Positions 17,360-25,105 of a stretch of DNA of 64,000 nt are shown here, one piece after another. Origin of the DNA: Lentzea atacamensis (GTDB taxonomy: Bacteria > Actinomycetota > Actinomycetes > Mycobacteriales > Pseudonocardiaceae); the NCBI RefSeq assembly GCF_003269295.1, contig NZ_QLTT01000001.1, positions 1,445,635 through 1,509,634 of the forward strand. The letters are read 5' to 3'. The notes beneath the pieces are model-generated. The model was not told the DNA's origin, ran no database searches, and saw only the letters and a list, made by a program, of their open reading frames with translations. Position 1 is the stretch's first letter. Each line of letters starts with the position of its first letter. A program made the position numbers and the translations under genes.

Positions 17360-18732
17360 AGTGCTTTCCTGTCGACTTTGCCGACCGCTGTGCGGGGGAA
17401 CTCGGCGACGATCCGCACCCGGTCGGGAAGCTTGAAGTCGGCCACGCCGAGGGCCTGCAGGTGTTCGACAAGATCCCGCCTGGTCGGCGCGGTGCCGTGC
17501 GGGATGACGACCGCGCAGGTGCGTTCGCCGAGGTAGGCGTCCGGCACGCCGACGATCGCGACGTCGTGCACCTGCGGGTGACCGAGCAGGAGGTTCTCGA
17601 CCTCCTCGACGGGAATCTTGTCGCCGCCGCGGTTGATGACGTCCTTCTTGCGGCCGTCGACGACGAGGTTGTCGCCGACGAACTTCACGAGGTCACCGGT
17701 CCGGTAGAAACCGTCCTCGGTGAACGAGCCGTGCTCGCCGTCGAAGTACGTCGTGATCGTGTACGGGCCCTTCACCTGGAGTTCCCCGTCCACGACACGG
17801 ATCTCGTCGTCCGGCGACATCGGCCGGCCCTGCGTGGTGACCTTGTCCTCCTCCGGATCGTCGAGCCTGGTGAAGTTCAGCAGCCCCTCGGCCATGCCGT
17901 AGACCTGCTGGAGGTCGCAGCCGAGTTCCGGCCTGATCCGGCGCGCGGCCTCCTCCTTGAGCCGCGAGCCGCCGACCTGCATCAGCTTCAGGCCGGTGAG
18001 CCCGCCGTGGTCCAGCCAGACCAGCGCGAGCGGCGGCACCAGCGCGGTCATCGTGACGCGTTCCCGTTCGATCAGCGGGAACGCGGTCTCGGGGTCCGCG
18101 CTGGTGGTGAGCACGACAGTGCCACCGGCGTGGAAGGTGCCGAGAACGCCGGGGCACGCCAGCGCGAAGTTGTGCGCGACGGGCAGCGCGGCCAGGTAGA
18201 CGGTGTTCTCGTCGAGCCCGCAGAGCTCGGCGCTGGCCCGCAGGTTGTAGTCGTAGTCGTTGTGGGTGCGGGGAATCAGTTTCGGCAGGCCGGTCGTGCC
18301 GCCGGACAGCAGCATCAGCGCGACATCGTCCGGCTCCGGGCCTTCCAGGGCGACGGGATCGGCGCCGGGGACGTCCTCGACGCTCCCGAAGTACCGGGAA
18401 GGCTGGGCGACTTCGGTGAGGTGCTCGATCTCGGTCGTCCGGTGCTGCGGCAACGCGTAGACCGGGACAGCGCCGACGCGGAACAGGCCGAACGACAGCG
18501 CGACGAACTCCGCGATGTTCGGCAGGTGCACGATCACCCGGTCGTTCTTGCCGATTCCGTTGCCGTGCAGCCCGGCCGCGACCAGGTCCGCCCACTTGTC
18601 CAGTTCGGCGTAGGTCCACCTCCGGTCGCCGTCGACGAGTGCCGTGCGCTCCGGCCACTTCCGGGCGCTCTCGGTGAGCAGCTGCCCGAGCGTGCGGTCC
18701 CGCCAGTAGCCCTTGGCGCGGTAGTCGGTCAT
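17356..18732 (-). CDS. Salicyl-AMP ligase (DhbE/EntE/PchD-like)
   Basis: This is a 458-residue aryl-acid adenylating enzyme that should activate salicylate and load it on the ArCP of the NRPS at 10178-16219. Signature stretches shared with DhbE/YbtE include LSGGTTGLPKLIPRTHNDY, the pocket segment ALPVAHNF, GMAEGLLNFTRLDDPEE and the final KVDRKAL. It is about 80 residues shorter than DhbE, with trimmed linkers before the A3 loop and in the hinge region and an abrupt C-terminus, yet all core motifs are kept. ATGA and GTGA overlaps join it to the genes on both sides. Confidence 0.9.
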   Translation of the reverse strand: MTDYRAKGYWRDRTLGQLLTESARKWPERTALVDGDRRWTYAELDKWADLVAAGLHGNGIGKNDRVIVHLPNIAEFVALSFGLFRVGAVPVYALPQHRTTEIEHLTEVAQPSRYFGSVEDVPGADPVALEGPEPDDVALMLLSGGTTGLPKLIPRTHNDYDYNLRASAELCGLDENTVYLAALPVAHNFALACPGVLGTFHAGGTVVLTTSADPETAFPLIERERVTMTALVPPLALVWLDHGGLTGLKLMQVGGSRLKEEAARRIRPELGCDLQQVYGMAEGLLNFTRLDDPEEDKVTTQGRPMSPDDEIRVVDGELQVKGPYTITTYFDGEHGSFTEDGFYRTGDLVKFVGDNLVVDGRKKDVINRGGDKIPVEEVENLLLGHPQVHDVAIVGVPDAYLGERTCAVVIPHGTAPTRRDLVEHLQALGVADFKLPDRVRIVAEFPRTAVGKVDRKAL

Positions 18733-19859
18733 CGGCTGTCCTTCCTCGCGACGAACACGCGGTGGCCCAGCGCGTGCAACGGGTGGCCCTCGTGCGGCAG
18801 GTCGAGCACGAGCTCGAACTGGTTCTCCAGCGCCGCACGCCACTGGTCGTGGGTGAGGAACGTGCTGGTCTTGCGCGCGTCCGCCGGTTTCGCCATCAGG
18901 AACGCCTGCGACATCAGCACCCACGGCTCCTCGACCGTCGGCTCGCTGATGACCAACCAGCCGCCGTCGGCCAGCAGGTCCTTGAGGCGCCTGAGGGACG
19001 CGTCGGTGTCCTTGGCCGCGTTCAGCACGCCGCCCGCGATCACCACGTCGAACTCGCCGGGGTCCTGCCCGTCCGCGTCGATGTCGAACGTGCCGTACCT
19101 GTTGCCGGGAAAGCGTTTCTGCGCCTGGTCGACGAAGTACCTGGACACGTCGGTGATCAGGTAGTCGGTGAGCGGGTGGAGGTTCGGCAGCACGTGTTCC
19201 GTCGTGGCTCCGGTGCCCGCACCGATCTCGATGATCCGCAGCGGCCGGTCCAGTGCGTGCACGACCGCCGCGACGGTGGCGTGCTGGTAGCGCCCCATGA
19301 CGTTCTCGCGGTACAGCGCGTCCGCGAGGTCCATCCGGCCTTCGGGGAACATCAGCGTCGTCGGATCGACCTCACCGCTGAACAGCTGCGGCAGGTGGTC
19401 GGCGCACCTCCTGGCGTAGTCGATGGTGCCGGTGCCGCCGGTGGCCGCCTGCCACGCCTCCTCCGCCTCGTCCCACGTGGCGCCTTCAGGCCTTTCGAGC
19501 GCGCGGTGCCACCGTTCGAGGACGTGTTCGTGGCGCGGCAGCACGGTCTCGATGTGCGGCAACGCTTCCCGCATCGCTCTCAGCGCCGCGTGGCTGAACG
19601 TCCTGACCGCTTCGACCGCCTTCGTCCAGTCCTGTTCCGCCGTGTGCGGTACGGGTGGTGCCTCTGTCGCATGGACGAGCTCGATCGGTGGCCACTCGAT
19701 GCCGAGCTTCTCGCCGTAGTAGCGGACGCGTTCCAGGTTGCCGAGATCGGTCAGCAGTGCGTTCGGGTCGTCCGGCAGGGCTTTCAGAACCGTTGCCGGG
19801 AGGGTGATTGCCCTTGTGCGCTCGCGTTCGAGGTGGGCGAGGACCTTGGCCGGGTTCAT
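18729..19859 (-). CDS. SAM-dependent methyltransferase, free-standing NRPS type
   Basis: This is a 376-residue methyltransferase. The SAM-binding motif IIEIGAGTGATTEHV is central, followed by ITDVSRYFVDQAQKRF and the post-motif GGWLVISEPT. The region LADALYRENVMGRYQHATVAAVV matches the methyltransferase domain embedded in the A domain of the NRPS at 25102-30141, so this looks like a free version of a PchF/HMWP-type module methylase with about 170 extra N-terminal residues. A trans-acting C- or N-methylation of a ring is the likely job. ATGA overlaps link it to MT2 and the ligase. Confidence 0.8.
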   Translation of the reverse strand: MNPAKVLAHLERERTRAITLPATVLKALPDDPNALLTDLGNLERVRYYGEKLGIEWPPIELVHATEAPPVPHTAEQDWTKAVEAVRTFSHAALRAMREALPHIETVLPRHEHVLERWHRALERPEGATWDEAEEAWQAATGGTGTIDYARRCADHLPQLFSGEVDPTTLMFPEGRMDLADALYRENVMGRYQHATVAAVVHALDRPLRIIEIGAGTGATTEHVLPNLHPLTDYLITDVSRYFVDQAQKRFPGNRYGTFDIDADGQDPGEFDVVIAGGVLNAAKDTDASLRRLKDLLADGGWLVISEPTVEEPWVLMSQAFLMAKPADARKTSTFLTHDQWRAALENQFELVLDLPHEGHPLHALGHRVFVARKDSR

Positions 19860-20683
19860 GCGCTCCTCCTCGCGACGAACAGCTGCTGGCCGGACTCGTC
19901 CGGTGAGCTCGGCTCGGTGTCGAAACCGGCGGCCGTGAGCTCCGCGCGCCACTCGTCGGCGGTCAGGAAGATCCGTTCGCGGGTGGTCGGCGGGCCGAGC
20001 AGGAACTGCATGCCGGTCAACGTGACCGCACTGTCCTTCGTGGACTCGGTGAACAGCAGGAGGTCCGCCGCCCGGTGGATGCGTTCGAGGGTTTTGCCGA
20101 TGTGGGTGGCGTTGTGCAGGACGTTACCCGCGATCACCACGTCCGCTCGTTCGGCGAAGTCCTCGTTGATGTCGAGGATCGCGGTCTGCACGCCGAACTT
20201 CTGCTCGGCGGCTCTCGTGAAGACCGTCGAGACGTCCGTGAACAGGTAGCCGCTCCGGAGGGCCTTGGCTGTCGTCAGTCCGGCTCCGCCGCCCAGTTCG
20301 AGGACGGTGGCTCCCTGCGGGATGTTGTCGGCGATCTGCTGGTTGAGGCGGTCGGTGAACACGTTGGTCTGGTAGGCGGCCAGCGCGGCCAGGACGTCGC
20401 CGTCGTGGAACAGCAGCTGCTGCACCGGGAGTTCCGCTCGGAGCAGTTGCGGCAGCTTCGCCAGGGCCTGGCGGTGGAAGCGGGCCATTCTGGGCGGGAA
20501 GCCGAGGTCGTCGTACGCCTCCTCGAACTCCAGGCCTGGTGGTGTCGGGCGTCGCCCGGACGGTCCGGTGATCGCGTTCCAGCGGTCGAGGAGCCAGCGG
20601 TACTGCGGGGCGGGGTTCTCGAACGGCAGGTGGGCCGCGATGGCTTCGGTGCAGATCTCCTCGAGGATCTGGAGCGGGGTCAC
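19856..20683 (-). CDS. SAM-dependent methyltransferase (second, smaller)
   Basis: This is a 275-residue methyltransferase with a recognisable but modified SAM motif (VLELGGGAGLTTAKAL) and FTDVSTVFTRAAEQKF, parallel to the neighbour at 18729-19859. It shares the overall order of motifs with that protein but is shorter at the N-terminus. It may methylate a different ring position, or one of the two may be structural. The GTG at 20683 overlaps the reductase stop by 4 bases. Confidence 0.75.
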   Translation of the reverse strand: MTPLQILEEICTEAIAAHLPFENPAPQYRWLLDRWNAITGPSGRRPTPPGLEFEEAYDDLGFPPRMARFHRQALAKLPQLLRAELPVQQLLFHDGDVLAALAAYQTNVFTDRLNQQIADNIPQGATVLELGGGAGLTTAKALRSGYLFTDVSTVFTRAAEQKFGVQTAILDINEDFAERADVVIAGNVLHNATHIGKTLERIHRAADLLLFTESTKDSAVTLTGMQFLLGPPTTRERIFLTADEWRAELTAAGFDTEPSSPDESGQQLFVARRSA

Positions 20684-21720
20684 AGCACGCCCTCCACCAG
20701 TTCCTCGTACGGATGGAGTTGCTCGACGATCCGCGGGTTCAGCGCTTCGGCGGCGAAGTGGCAGCCTGGTGGGATTTGGTTTTCCGCGACGGCCTTGACG
20801 GCGTGGGCCAGGACTGTGCCGGTCAGTTCGCCGTTGCCTCGGCCCTTGGCCACGACGGTGCGGTCTTCGGTCTCGACAGCCACGAGGGCGAAGGGTTCGC
20901 GGCCGGCCAGGTCCAGGCGGCTTGCCCGGCACAGGGTTTCGATCGCTTCCGGTTCGGGGAGGGTGTGGACGCGGTCGAAGGCTTTGAGAACGTGGTCGCC
21001 GGAGATCGCGCTGTACCAGTCGCCGTGGTCGAGGCCGAGGGCTTCGGCGGTGCGGCAGGCTTCCTCGTCCAGGTACGGCAGGAGGGTGACTTCGCCGGGG
21101 AGGAACGGGAGGTCGGCTCGGCGGCGGGTCGCGGCGCGGGGTTGTGGGCCGTTGCGCCAGGCGGCCAGCGGTTCGTTGGTGCCCTGGAGGAAGTCGGCAG
21201 CCGCGGTCGGGGTGAAGTGGTCGAGCACGGCCAGATAGACCGACATCGAGGTCGGGCCGCCGTCCGCGCCGTTCAGCGAGCCGATCTTGTCGGTGCTGCT
21301 GGGTAAACTGAAGATCTGGGGGTCCCCCAGGCCAGGGGACGCCTGCGAAAGCGCGCCATCGGCTTCACCGGCCTCAGACAGCCCGCACGCCCACCGCGGC
21401 AGCAGACCGGTCAGCCCGGGTTGCAACCCCGCCCCAACCACCGCGACGCGCGAGGTCTCCCAAATCGCGCCGGACGCGTCCACGTAGTCCGCCCCGGCCC
21501 GCTCCGCCGCCCGCAGCACCCGATCACCGATCGCAACCGACGGCCCGGCGCAGTTCACCACGATCCGGCACGCACGGGCGAACCCGTCCAGCGAAGCCGA
21601 GTCGCGGTAGTCCACCCCCGTCCGCCGCCCGGCGAGCAGCAACGGCCCCAACCCGAGCTCCTCCAGCACCCGGACCGCGTGCCGCCCGACATCCCCGAAC
21701 GCACCCAGCACCCCGATCAC
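20680..21720 (-). CDS. Saccharopine-dehydrogenase-like NAD(P)-binding reductase
   Basis: This is a 346-residue Rossmann protein (GVLGAFGDVGRHAV at the N-terminus; VVNCAGPSV and YVDASGAIWE further on) of the saccharopine dehydrogenase/trans-acting reductase group. It is a second candidate for ring reduction in the cluster besides the Irp3-like protein at 35161-36156. Around residues 122-162 there is an extra stretch rich in Ser/Gly/Pro whose DNA includes a perfect 7-1-7 palindrome (21316-21330) and locally AT-richer codons, suggesting an in-frame insertion. The GTG start overlaps the upstream ABC gene by 4 bases. Confidence 0.7.
   Translation of the reverse strand: MIGVLGAFGDVGRHAVRVLEELGLGPLLLAGRRTGVDYRDSASLDGFARACRIVVNCAGPSVAIGDRVLRAAERAGADYVDASGAIWETSRVAVVGAGLQPGLTGLLPRWACGLSEAGEADGALSQASPGLGDPQIFSLPSSTDKIGSLNGADGGPTSMSVYLAVLDHFTPTAAADFLQGTNEPLAAWRNGPQPRAATRRRADLPFLPGEVTLLPYLDEEACRTAEALGLDHGDWYSAISGDHVLKAFDRVHTLPEPEAIETLCRASRLDLAGREPFALVAVETEDRTVVAKGRGNGELTGTVLAHAVKAVAENQIPPGCHFAAEALNPRIVEQLHPYEELVEGVL
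21316..21330. repeat. Palindromic element inside the reductase gene
   Basis: CTGGGGGTCCCCCAG is a perfect 7-1-7 inverted repeat, flanked by AAACTGAAGAT and GCCAGGGGACGC, in a stretch of unusual composition. It falls in an extra segment of the reductase that splits the expected join between EADG and SVYLAVLD. It resembles a short interspersed palindromic repeat that inserted without breaking the frame; copies elsewhere in the genome are not visible in this window. Confidence 0.4.
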
Positions 21721-23426
21721 GAGACCAGCCGCCAGCCCTGAGTCCGCTGCCGCTCCGTCCAGAACGCCGTGTACCGGCCACCGGCGGCCAGCAGCGACTC
21801 GTGCGTCCCGCGCTCGGCGACCCCGCCGCCGTCCAGCACGAGGATCTCGTCCGCGGCCACCACCGTCGGCAGCCGGTGCGCGATCACCAGCAGCGTCGAC
21901 CGCTCGCGGAGGTTCTGCAGCGCGCCCTGCACGAACCGCTCGTTCTCCGGGTCCAGCGCCGCCGTCGCCTCGTCCAGGATCACGATCGGCGCGTCCTTCA
22001 GCACCGCCCGCGCCACGGACACCCGCTGCCGCTCACCACCGGACAGTGCCGCGCCGCCCTCGCCGACGTGCGTCTCCCAGCCTCGTGGCAGCCGCGCGAC
22101 GATCTCGTCGACGCCCGCGATCCTGGCGGCTTCCCGCACCTCGTCGTCGGTCGCGTCCGGTCGGCCGACGCGGATGTTGGCCTCCAGGGTGTCCGCGAAC
22201 AGGTAGACGTCCTGCATCACGATCGACAGCTGCGCCATCAGGTCCTCGGTGGACAGTGAGCGCACGTCGACGCCGCCCACCGAGACCGAGCCGCCGGAGA
22301 CGTCGAAGAACCGCATGATCAGCCGGGTGATCGTGGTCTTGCCGGAACCGGACGGCCCGACGATCGCCGTCATCGTGCGCGGCGGCACGACGAAGGACAC
22401 GTCCGAGAGCACCGGAGCGGTCCCGTACGCGAAGTCGACGTCGGTGAACTCGATCGAGCCCGGCGTTCGCACCGGCAAGGACGAAGGCGGCTCCGGCAAG
22501 GGCTTCTCGTCGAACAACGCGGCCAACCGGCGCAGGTCGTTGGCCGCCATCCGCAACATGCCGCTCTGCCCGGCCAGCTCCGCGAGCGGGCCGGTGAACC
22601 GCGCGACCAGCGCCAGCAGGGCGACGACCAGCACCGGTTCCAGCGGCAGCGACAGGGCGAAGAAGATCAGTGCGACGAACGCCAGCTGCACCGACAGTCC
22701 ACCGGCCAGCAACCGGGGCGCGGACGACCACAGCATCGAGCCCCACGCGCGGCTCTGCTCTTCGATCGCGTCCTCCAGTGGCGGGTAGCCGTCGGTGGTG
22801 CGGCCGAACGCGCGCAGCACCTGCTGGTTCCGGGCGAACTCCACGACGCGGTTGCCGGCGAGCACGGTGGCGTCGTGCGTGCGCGTCTCGCCGATGCCGA
22901 CCCAGCGCGCGGCCCAGCGGTGCACGAGCCACAGCACGGGAGCGCACAACAGCAACCCGAGGCCGAGCCGCCAGTCGAACCAGAGCACGGCCAGCGCGAC
23001 GGTCAGCGGGGTCACCACGCCGGTCACGACGGGCGTGAGCATGTGCGCGGTGACGTTGGTGACCATCAACGTGCCGGAGGTCGCGCTGCGCGAGAGCTTG
23101 CCGACCTTCTCCGACGAGAACCAGCCGAGCGGCAGCCGCGCCACGTGGTCACCGAGCCGGGTGTGCAGGCTGGTGAGCGTCACCAGCGCCAGCGCGAAGC
23201 CCTTCATCGTCTGCACGTACCGGGCGACGCAGGCCAGCACGACCACCACAGCCGTGGTGATCAGCCACGACGAAACCGCTTGCCCCGTCAGCAAAGCGGT
23301 CAGCAACGGCACCAGCAACGCCATCGCCACGCCCTGCAGCACGGCGTACAGGACCAGCCAGGCCAGGTACGTCCAGACGGACCGGCGGTGCTCCGGCCCC
23401 ATGATCGTCATCAGGTCCCTGATCAC
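21717..23426 (-). CDS. Exporter-fold ABC half-transporter (YbtP/YbtQ/IrtA-B-like)
   Basis: This is a 569-residue fusion of a six-helix membrane domain (about residues 1-310) and an ATPase domain with Walker A (GPSGSGKTT), signature (LSGGERQR), Walker B (IVILDEATAALD) and switch His (IAHR). It pairs with the product of 23423-25105. In Yersinia YbtPQ and mycobacterial IrtAB, such exporter-fold heterodimers import ferric siderophore, so direction cannot be assumed from the fold. The GTG start shares 4 bases with the partner's stop. Confidence 0.87.
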   Translation of the reverse strand: MIRDLMTIMGPEHRRSVWTYLAWLVLYAVLQGVAMALLVPLLTALLTGQAVSSWLITTAVVVVLACVARYVQTMKGFALALVTLTSLHTRLGDHVARLPLGWFSSEKVGKLSRSATSGTLMVTNVTAHMLTPVVTGVVTPLTVALAVLWFDWRLGLGLLLCAPVLWLVHRWAARWVGIGETRTHDATVLAGNRVVEFARNQQVLRAFGRTTDGYPPLEDAIEEQSRAWGSMLWSSAPRLLAGGLSVQLAFVALIFFALSLPLEPVLVVALLALVARFTGPLAELAGQSGMLRMAANDLRRLAALFDEKPLPEPPSSLPVRTPGSIEFTDVDFAYGTAPVLSDVSFVVPPRTMTAIVGPSGSGKTTITRLIMRFFDVSGGSVSVGGVDVRSLSTEDLMAQLSIVMQDVYLFADTLEANIRVGRPDATDDEVREAARIAGVDEIVARLPRGWETHVGEGGAALSGGERQRVSVARAVLKDAPIVILDEATAALDPENERFVQGALQNLRERSTLLVIAHRLPTVVAADEILVLDGGGVAERGTHESLLAAGGRYTAFWTERQRTQGWRLVS

Positions 23427-25105
23427 AGCGCCACCTCCGCGGACGCCTGCCACATGCGGGCGTACCGGCCGTCGAGAGCCAGAAGTTCCGAGTGCGTGCC
23501 GAGTTCCGCCACCCGTCCGTCGGCGAGCACGGCGATCTGCTGCGCGCCGGAAATCGTGGCGAGGCGGTGCGCGATCACGAGCACCGTACGGCCGCGGCAC
23601 AACACCGACAGAGCGTCCTGAATGGACGCCTCCGACTCGGGGTCGGCGTACGCGGTGGCCTCGTCGAGCACGAGGACCGGGGTGTCGGCGAGCAACGCGC
23701 GGGCGATCGAGACGCGCTGCGCCTCACCGCCGGAGAACACCGGGTCGACCGTCTCGTACCCGTCGGGCAACGAGAGGATCTTCTCGTGGATCCGTGCGGC
23801 GACGGCGGCGGCGACCACGTCCTCCGCCGACGCGTCAGGCCGCCCGAGCCGGATGTTCTCGAAAACGGTGCCGTGCAACAGCTGCACGTCCTGCAGCACG
23901 AAACCGACCTTGCGGTACAGCACGTCCGGGGCGATGTCGCGGACGTCGACGCCACCGATCCGCACTGCGCCGGCGGAGACGTCGTAGAACCGCGGCACCA
24001 GCTTCGCGAGTGTCGACTTGCCCGCACCCGAGCCGCCCACCAGCGCGGTCACCGTGCCGGGCTCGCACACCAGCGAAACGCCGTCCAGCACCGAAGTGGA
24101 CCCGTCATAGCTGAACGAGACGTCGTCGAACTCGACCAGGTGCCCGTCAGGCTCCACCGCGACAGCCGGCAACGGCAGTTCAGGCGTGTCGAGCAGGGCG
24201 ACGATCCGCTCGGCGGCGGCCACGGCCCGGCGTTGCGCGGTCAGGCCGTTGTTCAACGTCAGCAGGGTGGTCGGGATGACCATCGCGACGAGCACTTCGG
24301 CGAGCAGGTCGATCGGGTCGACGGCCAGCGCGACACCACCTGCCAGGCTCACCAGCGCCACCACCGGAGCGGCCAGCGCCATGGAGGTCAGAGCTTCGAG
24401 CCGCAGGATCGGCCGAACCCAGCCCGCGTAACGGTTCCCGTACTCCCCCACGGCCTTCAGGTAACCCCGGTGTGCGCGGTTGGCCTGCCCGAACGCCTTC
24501 ACGACGGCGATGCCGTGCACGAACTCCACGATCGCCGCGCTGACCTTCGCGAACCCGGAGTCGAGCTCCCGCATCTTCCCGGCGAAGCCGCGCATCATGA
24601 ACGCGTAGGCGGCGAGGTAGATCGGCAGGGTGGCGACGGCCAGCAGCGCCAGCCGCCAGTCCAGCCACACCAGGTACGCGATGCCGCCCAACGGCAGCAC
24701 GACCGCGCCCGTGACCTCGACGTCGTGGTGCGCCACGAGGTGATGCAGGTCCTCGATGTCGTCCTGGGCGGCCTTCCGCACGGCACCGGAGGTCGTGTCG
24801 GAGTACCAGCCGAGCGGGACCTTGCCGAGCCGCGCCACGATCCGGCGCCGCAGCAACGCCTGCAGCCGGGCGTCGGCGACGTGGGTGAGCGCCAACGCGC
24901 CGCCGTTGCAGAGGAAGCCGACGACCAGGGCCACCGCGATGATCACCGCGACACCGGTGGCGTCCTGTCCGTTGATCAGGCGGCGGCCGAGCTCGGCGAT
25001 GCCGATGAACGGCACCAGGGTGGTCAGCGCGCCGACCGCGCCGAGCACCACGCCTGCCCGCGTCCACCAGACCACGGGTTTGCGGAGTTCCTGCAGAGCA
25101 CTCAC
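23423..25105 (-). CDS. Exporter-fold ABC half-transporter (partner subunit)
   Basis: This is a 560-residue half-transporter with an N-terminal membrane domain (spans near 18-38, 50-72, 130-170 and 240-290) and a C-terminal ATPase: Walker A (GGSGAGKST), signature (FSGGEAQR), Walker B (VLVLDEATAYAD) and IAHR. The two subunits differ clearly, indicating a heterodimer like YbtPQ/IrtAB. The Glu after Walker B is present in both. It overlaps the NRPS stop by GTGA. Transport of the metallophore or its metal complex is inferred from context. Confidence 0.87.
   Translation of the reverse strand: MSALQELRKPVVWWTRAGVVLGAVGALTTLVPFIGIAELGRRLINGQDATGVAVIIAVALVVGFLCNGGALALTHVADARLQALLRRRIVARLGKVPLGWYSDTTSGAVRKAAQDDIEDLHHLVAHHDVEVTGAVVLPLGGIAYLVWLDWRLALLAVATLPIYLAAYAFMMRGFAGKMRELDSGFAKVSAAIVEFVHGIAVVKAFGQANRAHRGYLKAVGEYGNRYAGWVRPILRLEALTSMALAAPVVALVSLAGGVALAVDPIDLLAEVLVAMVIPTTLLTLNNGLTAQRRAVAAAERIVALLDTPELPLPAVAVEPDGHLVEFDDVSFSYDGSTSVLDGVSLVCEPGTVTALVGGSGAGKSTLAKLVPRFYDVSAGAVRIGGVDVRDIAPDVLYRKVGFVLQDVQLLHGTVFENIRLGRPDASAEDVVAAAVAARIHEKILSLPDGYETVDPVFSGGEAQRVSIARALLADTPVLVLDEATAYADPESEASIQDALSVLCRGRTVLVIAHRLATISGAQQIAVLADGRVAELGTHSELLALDGRYARMWQASAEVAL

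Noticed and set aside
12848..17536. Very long plus-strand open frame (over 1500 codons) opposite the first NRPS and P450
   Set aside because: It is an antisense frame forced by high GC and codon bias of the minus-strand genes; its protein is Arg/His/Gln/Asp-rich with no domains and no ribosome-binding site.
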